Source: Rosenbergiella collisarenosi (GTDB lineage Bacteria > Pseudomonadota > Gammaproteobacteria > Enterobacterales > Enterobacteriaceae). Taken from it: a stretch of DNA of 64,000 nt. This document shows, piece after piece, positions 1 to 8,690 of the stretch (positions are counted from its first letter, which is position 1; each line of letters begins with the position of its first letter). Under the pieces are notes generated by a model, which worked only from the letters and a program-made list of their open reading frames with translations, searched no databases and was not told where the DNA came from. The DNA lies in NCBI RefSeq assembly GCF_018494085.1, contig NZ_JABBFP010000003.1, positions 124,001 to 188,000 of the forward strand. The letters are read 5' to 3'. A program made the position numbers and the translations under genes.

Positions 1-1134
1 TACTGCAGCAGGCACCGTACCGACCAGGCTTGCCAGCACACCCGTTTCAAACTCACCAAACTGATTCGACGTATTGATAAAGATAGAATTTACGGCGTTC
101 ACACGTCCGCGCATCCCATCTGGCGTATCTAACTGTACCATCGCCCCTCGAATCACCATGCTGACCATATCAAAGCCCCCTAACGCGACCAGCGCAAGAA
201 GCGATAATATGATGTTGTGAGACAAGGCGAACACTAATGTCGCCACGCCAAAGCCAGCAACACAGCCGAACATGATTAAGCCAGTATGTCGTGTGAACAC
301 GCGGCGACTGATCCAAATTCCTGTGAGTAGCGCTCCGACCGAAGGTGCTGCACGCAGCGCACCGAGTCCCCAGGGGCCGGTATGAAGAATATCGTTTGCG
401 AAAATCGGTAACAATGCTGTAACGCCGCCCAATAATACCGCAAAGAGATCCAACGAAATCACGCCGAGAACATCCTTTCGCTCAAAGATGAAATGTAGGC
501 CGGCGAATAGATTTTTCATTGTCATGGGTAGACGCGCTAAGGCAACCGGAACATAGCGCACTGTAGCTATCATGATCAGCGCGACCAAATAACAGAACGC
601 GGCCACGCCGTAGGCGGCTTGCGGGGAATATACATACAGCAGTCCTCCGACCATCGGGCCGGCGATGACCATCGCTTCACGGAAAACTTGATTGGTCGCC
701 ATCGCCTTAGAGAGTAGCTGGGCAGGAAGCAACGCTGGAAGCAGTGACGTGTTCGCAGGGCTTTCGACGGCTTTAGCAATCGAGAATAGTGCGACCAAGC
801 CTAGCAGCGCGCTTGTGGATAGCCAAGACAAAAACGGCAATGCGATAAGTCCGACTACCGCGAGCAATTCGATACTTTGGCCCGTAACGATTAAAGTCTT
901 CCGATTATATTGGTCAGCGAGATGCCCAGCGGGCAAGGCTAAGATCACCGAAGGTAAGAATTGCATTAATCCAATCATGCCGAGCATGAAGGCACTATGC
1001 GTCATGGCATATAACTGCCAGCTTACTGCCAAGGAGACGATTTGAAAACTCAATGAGGAACAAGTCTGGGCGATGAGATAATGCCTAAAGCCTTGATGGC
1101 GGAACGGTGACTGTTGAGGATCTGCGGAATTCAA
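1..1134 (-). CDS. MFS exporter, DHA3-like, partial (3' end outside window)
   Basis: A continuous minus-strand frame of 378 codons runs off the left edge. It reads as a major facilitator transporter of the 12-TM drug:H+ antiporter (DHA3-like) type. The conserved loop after TM2 reads PAGHLADQYNRK. A second conserved stretch near the cut end reads RGRVNAVN followed by GEFETG, typical of this family. There is no in-frame ATG upstream; the best start is the TTG at 1134, preceded by GGAG seven bases upstream, and the protein then begins with a short hydrophilic tail before TM1. The substrate cannot be inferred. The C-terminal part lies outside the window. Confidence 0.85.
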   Translation of the reverse strand, partial: MNSADPQQSPFRHQGFRHYLIAQTCSSLSFQIVSLAVSWQLYAMTHSAFMLGMIGLMQFLPSVILALPAGHLADQYNRKTLIVTGQSIELLAVVGLIALPFLSWLSTSALLGLVALFSIAKAVESPANTSLLPALLPAQLLSKAMATNQVFREAMVIAGPMVGGLLYVYSPQAAYGVAAFCYLVALIMIATVRYVPVALARLPMTMKNLFAGLHFIFERKDVLGVISLDLFAVLLGGVTALLPIFANDILHTGPWGLGALRAAPSVGALLTGIWISRRVFTRHTGLIMFGCVAGFGVATLVFALSHNIILSLLALVALGGFDMVSMVIRGAMVQLDTPDGMRGRVNAVNSIFINTSNQFGEFETGVLASLVGTVPAAV

Positions 1135-1317
1135 GGCTTGGCTCCACGCTAAGCATGCTGATTATAAGGCTTCAAAGCATAACACACTCTTAACATTAAG
1201 GAGCAGAGCCAACGTTGACTCGCCGCGGATAAATATTTGCGCTCTTCTTTCCGCAAAGCGATATTGTCGTCTACGCTTAATAAGGAGCATTGTATTATAA
1301 AAATCATGAGGACAGTG

Positions 1318-2778
1318 ATGAGCGATCAAAAGAGAAACATAACAACCACCGATGCGGGTATTCCTGTTGCCAGTAACGAACATTCTTTAACCGTCGGCCC
1401 TGACGGCCCCATCGTACTTCACGACCATTATTTAATCGAGCAAATGGCTAATTTTAACCGGGAGCGTATTCCCGAGCGCCAGCCTCATGCTAAAGGTAGC
1501 GGCGCTTTCGGGCATTTTGAGGTGACCGAGGACGTTAGTCGCTACACTAAAGCCGCCCTATTTCAGCCAGGGGTGAAAACGGACGTACTGATGCGTTTCT
1601 CAACGGTCGCCGGCGAGCGAGGCAGCCCCGACACCTGGCGCGATCCGCGTGGTTTCTCGATCAAGTTTTATACGACCGAAGGTAACTACGATATGGTCGG
1701 TAACAATACACCGGTCTTCTTCGTTCGTGATCCGATGAAATTTCAACATTTTATCCGTTCCCAAAAGCGCCGTGCTGACAACAATCTGCGTGATAACGAT
1801 ATGCAGTGGGATTTTTGGACGTTATCGCCAGAATCTGCCCACCAGGTCACCTGGCTGATGAGCGATCGCGGTATCCCGAAGAGCTGGCGTCATATGAATG
1901 GCTATTCTAGCCACACCTATATGTGGGTGAATGCCGAGGGTGAGAAATTCTGGGTAAAATACCACTTTAAAACCGACCAAGGTGTGGAGTGCTTAACCCA
2001 AGATGAAGCCGATAAGCTAGCAGGTGCGGATGGTGACTTCCATGTTCGTGACCTCTACACCGCCATCTCTGAAGGGAAAAATCCGAGCTGGACCCTTTAT
2101 ATGCAGATTATGCCTTTCGATGAGGCTGATAATTACCGTTTCAATCCGTTCGATCTCACTAAAGTCTGGCCACACAAAGACTATCCATTGATTAAAGTCG
2201 GCAAATTGACATTAAATCAAAACCCTACTGATAATCATGCTCAGATCGAGCAAGCAGCATTCGAGCCAAATAACCTGGTTCCAGGTATTGGCTTGAGCCC
2301 AGACAAAATGTTAATGGGTCGTATCTTTGCCTATGCCGATGCGCACCGTGCTCGTCTGGGTGTTAACTATAAGCAGATCCCAGTTAACAGCCCTCGTTGC
2401 CCAGTCAACAGCTATAGCAAAGACGGTGCCATGCGTATGCAACCCGTTAGCGATCCGGTTTATGCGCCAAATAGTAAAGGAGGATCTGTCGCCGATGGCG
2501 AACGTTATCCTACCGATACGACATGGGAATCGCAGGGACAGCTGTTGCGCGCCCCTTATACGCTACATGCCGAGGACGACGATTACGGCCAAGCTAACGC
2601 TCTGGTTAACCAAGTGTTAGATGATGCGGGACGCGATCGTTTGGTAAATAATGTCGCGGGGCATTTATTAAACGGTGTAAAAGAACCTGTGCTGTCGCGT
2701 GCGTTCGATTACTGGCGTGCTATCGACCAGACGATTGGTGACCGAATTGCCGAACAAGTGAAGCGTTCGCAGTCGTAG
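1318..2778 (+). CDS. katA: Monofunctional haem catalase (clade 3)
   Basis: Decomposes hydrogen peroxide to water and oxygen in the cytoplasm. The 486-residue product has the small-subunit catalase length. The distal haem histidine is H57 in ERQPHAKG. The NADPH/haem core [20 protein letters not shown] follows, and the proximal haem tyrosine lies in [15 protein letters not shown] chose the ATG at 1318, with AGGA about 5 bases upstream, because the longer frame from 1237 adds residues unlike the family and starts at an alternative codon. The gene is monocistronic and ends at a clear terminator. It resembles KatA of Yersinia and other enterics rather than KatE or KatG. Confidence 0.95.
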   Translation: MSDQKRNITTTDAGIPVASNEHSLTVGPDGPIVLHDHYLIEQMANFNRERIPERQPHAKGSGAFGHFEVTEDVSRYTKAALFQPGVKTDVLMRFSTVAGERGSPDTWRDPRGFSIKFYTTEGNYDMVGNNTPVFFVRDPMKFQHFIRSQKRRADNNLRDNDMQWDFWTLSPESAHQVTWLMSDRGIPKSWRHMNGYSSHTYMWVNAEGEKFWVKYHFKTDQGVECLTQDEADKLAGADGDFHVRDLYTAISEGKNPSWTLYMQIMPFDEADNYRFNPFDLTKVWPHKDYPLIKVGKLTLNQNPTDNHAQIEQAAFEPNNLVPGIGLSPDKMLMGRIFAYADAHRARLGVNYKQIPVNSPRCPVNSYSKDGAMRMQPVSDPVYAPNSKGGSVADGERYPTDTTWESQGQLLRAPYTLHAEDDDYGQANALVNQVLDDAGRDRLVNNVAGHLLNGVKEPVLSRAFDYWRAIDQTIGDRIAEQVKRSQS

Positions 2779-2789
2779 TTTGTCGCTTA

Positions 2790-2815
2790 AATGCCTCGCA
2801 CTGCGGGGCATTTTT
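2790..2815 (+). terminator. Rho-independent terminator after katA
   Basis: AATGCCTCGC and GCGGGGCATT form a stem with a three-base loop, followed by a T run. It starts 11 bases after the katA stop codon. Confidence 0.85.
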
Positions 2816-2974
2816 CTATTCATTAAATTTTCGGCAAAATATTATCTCTATTTCTCGAAGAGATCACATTATCCTCGCTCCATTCTTTCTGTAAGCGCTC
2901 TCCCATAAGGCTTCTTCGTTTTAGCCACAATCGTATTTATCTCTCACCCCTTTTTTTGGTCTAAAAACAGGCGA

Positions 2975-3532
2975 TTAGTTTGGATAAAATTCTTTTAGAA
3001 TATCTTCTTTCTTATTTTTAAAAACGTTAAGATCGTCATTATCATCCCTTCCCTTCTTATAAATGCCTTTCTCCTTATTGAATTCATTATCTCCAACCAT
3101 AAATAAAGCCATCAGATAATCAACATCATTAACGCCATTGAATTTTTTTAATGATATAACTTTCCTGTAGCAGGACTCTTCGTAATCACCAACCCTATCC
3201 TTCAACATACATTCATGTAATAGCAAAGACGTATTTTTAATTCTTTTATTAAACGATTCAAGTACAGAAATTGCTTTTTTATACTCACCTACTGAAGATA
3301 AAATACCCGTATAAGACCTAACGACATTGATATTGCCTGGGTTATTATAAGAAAGATAAGATAACTTACTTAATATTGTTTTTTTTACATCGTCGTGAGT
3401 TGAATAGATGTATTCACTTAGCAAAGAAGAAGCTTCTCTTGTTGCCTTTTCATATTGACTCCCAACAGCACAATCACTAACCATTAGCAATAAAAACAAT
3501 GAAATAACACTTATATTTTCTTTAAGAGTCAT
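2975..3532 (-). CDS. Unknown exported protein, possible lipoprotein with TPR-like helices
   Basis: Not recognised. The 185-residue product starts with a hydrophobic signal (SVISLFLLLMVS) ending in DC, which resembles a lipobox although aspartate before the cysteine is atypical. The rest is Lys/Glu/Asn-rich and helical, with alternating helices suggesting tetratricopeptide-like repeats around residues 35-130. I chose the ATG at 3532 because AGG lies seven bases upstream. It overlaps the end of the preceding gene by 11 bases, so the two are probably translationally coupled. Base composition is clearly AT-richer than neighbouring genes, suggesting recent acquisition. A periplasmic partner or immunity role is only a guess. 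Confidence 0.6.
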   Translation of the reverse strand: MTLKENISVISLFLLLMVSDCAVGSQYEKATREASSLLSEYIYSTHDDVKKTILSKLSYLSYNNPGNINVVRSYTGILSSVGEYKKAISVLESFNKRIKNTSLLLHECMLKDRVGDYEESCYRKVISLKKFNGVNDVDYLMALFMVGDNEFNKEKGIYKKGRDDNDDLNVFKNKKEDILKEFYPN

Positions 3533-3977
3533 AGTAATGCCTATCAAATTGGGTTAATACTATTTTTCTTTTCATCGATGACGGAAATGGAACAGCACTA
3601 CCCACATACCCTCCATCATAAATATAGCCATCTTCAATCTCTATTACAGGTAATAAAAGACCTTTCTTGGAAATTTTAAATTTAACCGAACCGATAAGAG
3701 AATCATTAATACCTATAGCGAAATATTCACCTCTATGCCTATCAAGTTTATATATCTTATTGTTTAACCGATCTCTAACGTTACACCAAAATAGAACACT
3801 GCCACTCCCGGCTGCCTTTGCAGCGGCTGTTTTACCTGTGGCTGATACGTATACCCACTTCCGATTTGGTCTATTATCGTCAGTGACATTAAGGTTAATT
3901 GAGAAACTAGCGTGAGGGCCAACACCTTCGATCCTTAAATCCGCGATCTGTGAATAATAAAAACTTTTCGTTGTCAT
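3522..3977 (-). CDS. Unknown protein, distantly inclusion-body (AidA/PixA)-like
   Basis: First gene of an AT-rich two-gene operon. The 151-residue product has no signal peptide and appears rich in beta strands. The segment WVYVSATGKTAAAKAAGSGS followed by CNVRD resembles the motif region of the AidA/PixA inclusion-body family (an aromatic, then ATGK, then GxG, then NVGD), but I can only see this by eye and the match is weak. I chose the ATG at 3977 over the upstream GTG at 3986 because GGGAG lies eight bases before it. The stop overlaps the start of the downstream exported protein. The function is unknown. Confidence 0.5.
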   Translation of the reverse strand: MTTKSFYYSQIADLRIEGVGPHASFSINLNVTDDNRPNRKWVYVSATGKTAAAKAAGSGSVLFWCNVRDRLNNKIYKLDRHRGEYFAIGINDSLIGSVKFKISKKGLLLPVIEIEDGYIYDGGYVGSAVPFPSSMKRKIVLTQFDRHYYDS

Positions 3978-4365
3978 AAACTTCACTCCCTGTAGAGTTT
4001 ATTTTTTGTAACTTAACAAAATCATTTAACTAATAAAATTCTTTACATCTACAAGCTTATCCTGCGCCCGAGCCAGTAAGTTTGTCCAAGATCAAAACCG
4101 AGCTAGGACGATATCGTGTGGCCATCAGAGGAAAAAACCTAGGTTTATTAAGCCAAGTGCTGTACAGGCTTTATGGCACTTGCTCTCTTTTATCCTTTGC
4201 ATTTCAGCGCTTGGTTAATTGACTAAGTTTCTAGAGACTGTTTCAACCATTACGAATGCCTGTCGCCCATTCCGCCACCCCGCACATCGTTAGCGCTTCG
4301 CTCATGGCGGATGAAGATGACACTCCTTTTTAATGCGGTGATGCGGGATAGCTACTGTATTACGG
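3978..4365. other. Gene-free stretch, 388 bases
   Basis: No supported gene on either strand. The right part is less AT-rich than the operon to its left. It contains a loose inverted repeat, CAAGTGC and GCACTTG, about 15 bases apart near 4157-4186. It presumably holds the promoter of the unknown pair (minus strand) and the 3' region of the isomerase-like gene. I cannot identify a transposase remnant. Confidence 0.5.
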
Positions 4366-5178
4366 CTAGGTGTTCATCAGTATTTGCTCTAAGGCTTGCT
4401 TGGCGCGCTTTGCGACGATCCGAGCATCTTGCTTAGCCGCGTCATCATTAAAGACCTCCAATCCGACAGGGCCTTGGTAGCCGATGGCATCTAGGTAAAC
4501 GACAAGCTCTTTGAGCGGAAAACAGCCCTCTCCCGGTAATAAGCGTTGGTGGCGTGCTATTGTTTTTATGTCTTCATGCACTGGCTGGCTGTCATAATCG
4601 GAGAGTTGAACGAGGAAAATTTTCTCAGCAGGGATCCCGTCTAAATCGCGTAAGGTGCGGTTTAATACGTATAGATGGAAGGCATCGACCACCAGACCCA
4701 GATTAGGCTCATTAACCTGCTGAATAATTTGCCAAGCCTTATCACATTGGTCGACTTCCGTACTCCATGCCATGCCTTCATAGGCGACCCGTAGGCCTGC
4801 TTTATTGGCTTGTTGGCATAGTCCCTTAAGGTCAGACACAATAGCCCTGCTGTCGCACTCTGCCGTGTTCGCCGCGACCAGAAGCATGGGACTGCCGATC
4901 TCCGTCGCGAGGGTAATCATCCTTAATGCTTCTTGTTGCTTTTCGTGACGTGTATCGCCAACTGCCCCATCAAAGTTCAGTAATACTTGGTAATCGGTGC
5001 GCGCGAGATTTAAGGTATCGAGCTGCGCACGTGTCTGCATAAGCGCATGTTCAACATCTTGTTGCCATAACTCAACGCCGGAAAATCCTGCCTCGGCGAT
5101 AGCAGTAAGCTTTGCGGTAAAGTCGCCACCGATTAAGACAGTATTGATAAATCGAGAATTAGTGCTTAGAAATGCCAT
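4366..5178 (-). CDS. Sugar phosphate isomerase/epimerase family TIM-barrel protein
   Basis: A 270-residue protein of the xylose isomerase-like/AP-endonuclease-2 TIM-barrel family. Family features include GFSGVELW near residue 32, the metal-ligand glutamate in RVAYEGMAW, the aspartate and histidine in VVDAFH, the loop RLLPGEGCF, and the C-terminal glutamate in GLEVFND. Family members include hydroxypyruvate isomerase, IolI/IolE-type enzymes and 3-dehydroshikimate dehydratase; the last is an attractive option because an aroE-like gene lies nearby, but substrate cannot be read from the sequence. The start is supported by AGGAGG five bases before the ATG. Transcribed alone, divergent from eptA. 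Confidence 0.8.
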   Translation of the reverse strand: MAFLSTNSRFINTVLIGGDFTAKLTAIAEAGFSGVELWQQDVEHALMQTRAQLDTLNLARTDYQVLLNFDGAVGDTRHEKQQEALRMITLATEIGSPMLLVAANTAECDSRAIVSDLKGLCQQANKAGLRVAYEGMAWSTEVDQCDKAWQIIQQVNEPNLGLVVDAFHLYVLNRTLRDLDGIPAEKIFLVQLSDYDSQPVHEDIKTIARHQRLLPGEGCFPLKELVVYLDAIGYQGPVGLEVFNDDAAKQDARIVAKRAKQALEQILMNT

Positions 5179-5246
5179 GAGACCCTCCTATCGACGGTGT
5201 AGGGGTAGAGTATAGACGCTCACTTCATCATGTCGCCCCTAGGAAA

Positions 5247-5263
5247 CTTAAGCTTTTCTTAAT
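5247..5263 (+). promoter_or_regulatory. PmrA box upstream of eptA
   Basis: The sequence CTTAAG-CTTTT-CTTAAT fits the PmrA/BasR binding consensus YTTAAK-N5-YTTAAK in both halves. A plausible -10 element (ATAATA, about 5275) follows at the spacing expected when the box overlaps the -35 region. This predicts autoregulated expression of eptA-pmrA-pmrB. Confidence 0.8.
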
Positions 5264-5311
5264 CTCCGATTGGGATAATAAATAAATTAATGATTGTCCC
5301 GGACTTACGTT

Positions 5312-6940
5312 ATGAAAAGTTGGCTACGCACGCGCCTGACGCATCCTATACTGAATGCTCTTGTCGCAGTGGGCATTACACTGTGTTTGAATTTCCCTTT
5401 TTTCCATAATGCGTACAGGCTCGTACACCCGACCACCGCTCATACTTGGTTATTTATGCTGAGTATGCCGTGGGTCTCCTTCTTCGTGTTATTCAGCCTA
5501 TTAATGCTTGCTGAAGGGATATGGCTAGCATTTCCTTTAGCCATCGTTTTTATCTTGCTCGCCAGTAGTGCACAGTATTTTATCAGCTGTTATGGCATCA
5601 TCGTTGACCGTTCGATGGTCGCGAATATGGCTAATACTACCGCGTCGGAGAGCTTTGCCCTGTTAACGCCGCAACTCCTCGGTTATTTTGCGTTGACCGC
5701 AGTGGCCCCGATTATCCTATTATTTTTAGCGCGGCGATTAACCCGTCAATCTTATGCTTCTCGACTCATCTATGCACTGATTACGCTGGTTGTTTCGGGA
5801 GCGGGGACGTACTTAATTTCGAACAGTTTTTATAAAGACTATGCGTCACTCTTTCGTAATAACCGTGAATTAATCACTTATCTAAGCCCCTCCAACGGGA
5901 TTAGCGCCGCGTTATCTTGGTATAAACACGAGCGCACAGCCAACCTTCCTCTCGTTCGTTTCGGCGAAGATGCACATCAAGCCCCGCAGCGACTTACCGG
6001 CAAACCCACTTTAACATTACTGATCGTTGGCGAAACGACTCGGGCGCAAGATGTCGGGCTAGGCGGCTATTCGCGACAAACTACTCCTTTGCTGGCTAAG
6101 GACGACGTCGTTTATTACCCAAACACCCTCTCCTGCGGTACCTCGACTGCCGTTTCGGTGCCTTGTATGTTTTCAGGGATGGGACGTGATCATTATAACG
6201 ATGAGCTAGCTAATCACCGTGAAGGACTGCTCGATATTGTTCAACGCGCGGGGATCAACGTCCTGTGGCGTGAGAACGACGGCGGCTGTAAGGGCGCGTG
6301 CTCGCGGGTACCTACCGAAGAGATGACCTCACAAAATTTACCGGGAATGTGCATCGATGGCGAGTGTTATGACCAGGTCCTCTACCACGATTTGCAGCGT
6401 TATATTGATAAGCAAACCGGTAATACGCTAATTGTGATTCACACCATTGGCAGCCATGGGCCGACTTATAATCATCGCTATCCTGATAATTTCAAATTCT
6501 ACTTACCGACCTGTGATACCAATGAGGTTCAGCATTGTAGTACCGAACAGCTGGTCAACACCTACGATAATACTGTCCGTTATATGGATTCTATCGTCGA
6601 CCAAGGGATCCATCTATTGCAAGCAAACTCACAGCATTTCGCTACGAACTTGGTTTATCTCTCGGATCATGGTGAATCGTTGGGCGAAGATGGCGTCTAT
6701 CTCCATGGCCTTCCTTATATGGTGGCCCCTATTCAGCAAAAACATGTTCCGATGTTAATTTGGCTTTCCGCAGACTACCAACAACGCTATGCTATCGATA
6801 AGCGTTGCATGGTACAGCAGGCAAATCATATGCAGAGTTCACAAGATAACCTCTTCCCCACCATTTTGGGGTTATTAGGGGTACAGACCAAAGAATATCA
6901 GCCTAAACTCGATCTTCTGAACGGCTGTCGAGGAGCGTAG
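5312..6940 (+). CDS. eptA: Lipid A phosphoethanolamine transferase
   Basis: Transfers phosphoethanolamine from phosphatidylethanolamine to lipid A in the inner membrane, lowering its negative charge and so polymyxin binding. The N-terminal part (about residues 15-175) has five membrane segments. The periplasmic sulfatase-fold domain begins at [12 protein letters not shown] (metal-binding Glu) and contains the nucleophile threonine in [15 protein letters not shown]. The Zn-binding end motif is [11 protein letters not shown]. Several cysteine pairs (SCG/PCMF, GCKGAC, GMC/GEC) fit the known disulfides. I chose the ATG at 5312, matching family N-termini; a TTG at 5294 is the alternative. The stop shares a base with the pmrA start. 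Confidence 0.95.
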   Translation: MKSWLRTRLTHPILNALVAVGITLCLNFPFFHNAYRLVHPTTAHTWLFMLSMPWVSFFVLFSLLMLAEGIWLAFPLAIVFILLASSAQYFISCYGIIVDRSMVANMANTTASESFALLTPQLLGYFALTAVAPIILLFLARRLTRQSYASRLIYALITLVVSGAGTYLISNSFYKDYASLFRNNRELITYLSPSNGISAALSWYKHERTANLPLVRFGEDAHQAPQRLTGKPTLTLLIVGETTRAQDVGLGGYSRQTTPLLAKDDVVYYPNTLSCGTSTAVSVPCMFSGMGRDHYNDELANHREGLLDIVQRAGINVLWRENDGGCKGACSRVPTEEMTSQNLPGMCIDGECYDQVLYHDLQRYIDKQTGNTLIVIHTIGSHGPTYNHRYPDNFKFYLPTCDTNEVQHCSTEQLVNTYDNTVRYMDSIVDQGIHLLQANSQHFATNLVYLSDHGESLGEDGVYLHGLPYMVAPIQQKHVPMLIWLSADYQQRYAIDKRCMVQQANHMQSSQDNLFPTILGLLGVQTKEYQPKLDLLNGCRGA

Positions 6941-7608
6941 TGAGAGTATTAATTATTGAAGACGATCCCCTGCTACAACAGGGGATCCTGCTCGCGATGC
7001 AGAGTGAAAATTACCTTTGTGATGTGGTGAGTGGCATCAAACAAGCTCAGCAGTTCCTAGATGTCACACCTTACACTCTATTACTACTCGATCTCGGCTT
7101 ACCCGATGGCGATGGTCTCACTTTATTAAAGCATCTACGTCGGCAAAAGGTCGCGATTCCCGTTATAGTCCTGACCGCTCGCGATACTTTAGAGGATCGC
7201 GTGGTGGGACTAGACAGCGGAGCCGATGACTATTTAGTGAAGCCCTTTGCGCTCGAGGAACTGCTCGCCCGCAGTCGGGCGCTCATTCGTCGCCATCACC
7301 AACAGCCCGATAACCTTTTACAGGTTGATGACCTAACGATTGATATTGGCCGGCGCCAAGCCTTTCTCGATCAACGACGCTTGGATCTCACCCCAAAAGA
7401 GTATGCAATTTTACTGCGCCTGATGCTTAAGGCAGGCCAGCCAGTGCACCGTGATGTGCTATATAGCGACATCTATAGCTGGGACAACGAACCGACAACT
7501 AATTCTTTAGAAGTGCATATTCACAACTTACGCGAAAAGGTGGGTAAGCCAAGAATTCAAACAGTGCGCGGCTTTGGTTATACCATTACCTCACGGGCTA
7601 CCCCTTAA
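6940..7608 (+). CDS. pmrA: Two-component response regulator PmrA/BasR
   Basis: OmpR/PhoB-type response regulator of 222 residues. The receiver domain has acidic residues in IIEDD, the phosphoacceptor aspartate in [12 protein letters not shown], the conserved threonine in VLTARD and the lysine in DYLVKPF. The C-terminal winged helix contains [17 protein letters not shown] and ends in VRGFGYTI. Close likeness to E. coli BasR, together with the eptA-pmrA-pmrB order, makes the assignment firm. It starts with GTG overlapping the eptA stop codon, with GGAG seven to ten bases upstream. Predicted to bind the box upstream of eptA. Confidence 0.95.
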   Translation: MRVLIIEDDPLLQQGILLAMQSENYLCDVVSGIKQAQQFLDVTPYTLLLLDLGLPDGDGLTLLKHLRRQKVAIPVIVLTARDTLEDRVVGLDSGADDYLVKPFALEELLARSRALIRRHHQQPDNLLQVDDLTIDIGRRQAFLDQRRLDLTPKEYAILLRLMLKAGQPVHRDVLYSDIYSWDNEPTTNSLEVHIHNLREKVGKPRIQTVRGFGYTITSRATP

Positions 7609-8690
7609 TGCGCCGGTTTCTAGGGTTATCCCCGACGACGCTTCGCTGGAAGTTGATGCTGACCGTCGGCGCGATCATCGTTATTTGCCAGGTTATTAGC
7701 ATCCTCTGGCTATGGCACGAGAGCCGAGAGCAAGTCGCTATCTTGGTACAAAGCGCTATTCTGCATCACGACCGACATCGGCATTATGAAAAAGAGGTGC
7801 ATGAGGCGGTCGCAAGCTTAGCAATTCCTTCTTTACTCATTATCATCGCCTGTCTTCTATTATGTTTTAATGCGATTCGGCGCGTTACTCGGCCGCTGGC
7901 AGATCTGAGTAGTGCTCTCGCCGAGCGTTCGGAGGATAACTTAGAGCCTTTAGCTGCTATCGGTGATTATCAGGAGATAGGCGCTGTCGTCGAATCAATT
8001 AATACGATGATGGCGAGATTGACCGTCACCTTAGAACGCGAGCGGCTATTCACCGCGGACGTCGCTCACGAATTACGTACTCCACTTGCCGGATTGCGGC
8101 TTCACCTGCAATTAATTGAGAAAAAGCATGCCCTCAATCTTAGTGCCCTTCTTTCCCGTCTAGATCAGATGACGGATAGCGTCACGCAACTGCTTAAACT
8201 TGCCCGGGTCGGGCAATCATTCGCGGCAGGGAGTTACCAGTATTTCGACATTGCTACGGCAGTCATCGCCCCAATGGTTTCAGAACTCGAGCGCCAACTG
8301 ACTCAACGCCACCAATCCCTAATCATTGACCTACCGGACACCGCTTTATGCCTGCGTGGTGATATCACATTGCTACAGATGGTGGTACAGAATCTCATTC
8401 AGAATGCGCATCGTTACAGCCCGGAGTCGTCAACCATCAGGCTGCGTCTGTACCAAGTTACTCACGGCATCGCTCTTGATATCGATGATGAGGGTCCGGG
8501 TATTGATTTACAGAAAGCGACAGAGTTAAGCAAAGCGTTCGTACGTATGGATCGTCGTTATGAAGGCATCGGTCTAGGATTAAATATCGTGCAACGTATC
8601 TGTCAGCTGCACCGCGCGCAATTTTCCTTAACTAATCGTGATCCGCACGGATGTCGAGCGACGGTGATTTTTTCTCAGCAGAGTGCGTAG
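7608..8690 (+). CDS. pmrB: Sensor histidine kinase PmrB/BasS
   Basis: A 360-residue membrane sensor kinase pairing with PmrA. There are two membrane segments (about residues 17-36 and 68-90) around a short periplasmic loop, then a HAMP region, the phosphoacceptor histidine in FTADVAHELRTPLAG and an ATPase domain with NLIQNAHRYSP, DDEGPGID and GIGLGLNIV. The periplasmic loop has an ExxE iron-binding-type motif (EVHE, 63-66), as in E. coli BasS, but is unusually rich in histidine. ATG overlaps the pmrA stop (TAATG). Its 3' end overlaps the convergent ada gene by 59 bases. Confidence 0.95.
   Translation: MRRFLGLSPTTLRWKLMLTVGAIIVICQVISILWLWHESREQVAILVQSAILHHDRHRHYEKEVHEAVASLAIPSLLIIIACLLLCFNAIRRVTRPLADLSSALAERSEDNLEPLAAIGDYQEIGAVVESINTMMARLTVTLERERLFTADVAHELRTPLAGLRLHLQLIEKKHALNLSALLSRLDQMTDSVTQLLKLARVGQSFAAGSYQYFDIATAVIAPMVSELERQLTQRHQSLIIDLPDTALCLRGDITLLQMVVQNLIQNAHRYSPESSTIRLRLYQVTHGIALDIDDEGPGIDLQKATELSKAFVRMDRRYEGIGLGLNIVQRICQLHRAQFSLTNRDPHGCRATVIFSQQSA

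Noticed and set aside
692..1045. Plus-strand open frame of 117 codons
   Set aside because: Lies antisense to the MFS exporter, whose minus frame has clear family motifs across the whole interval.
4100..4340. Possible insertion sequence remnant between the AT-rich pair and the isomerase gene
   Set aside because: Only a loose seven-base inverted repeat is visible; no transposase fragment or target duplication can be read.
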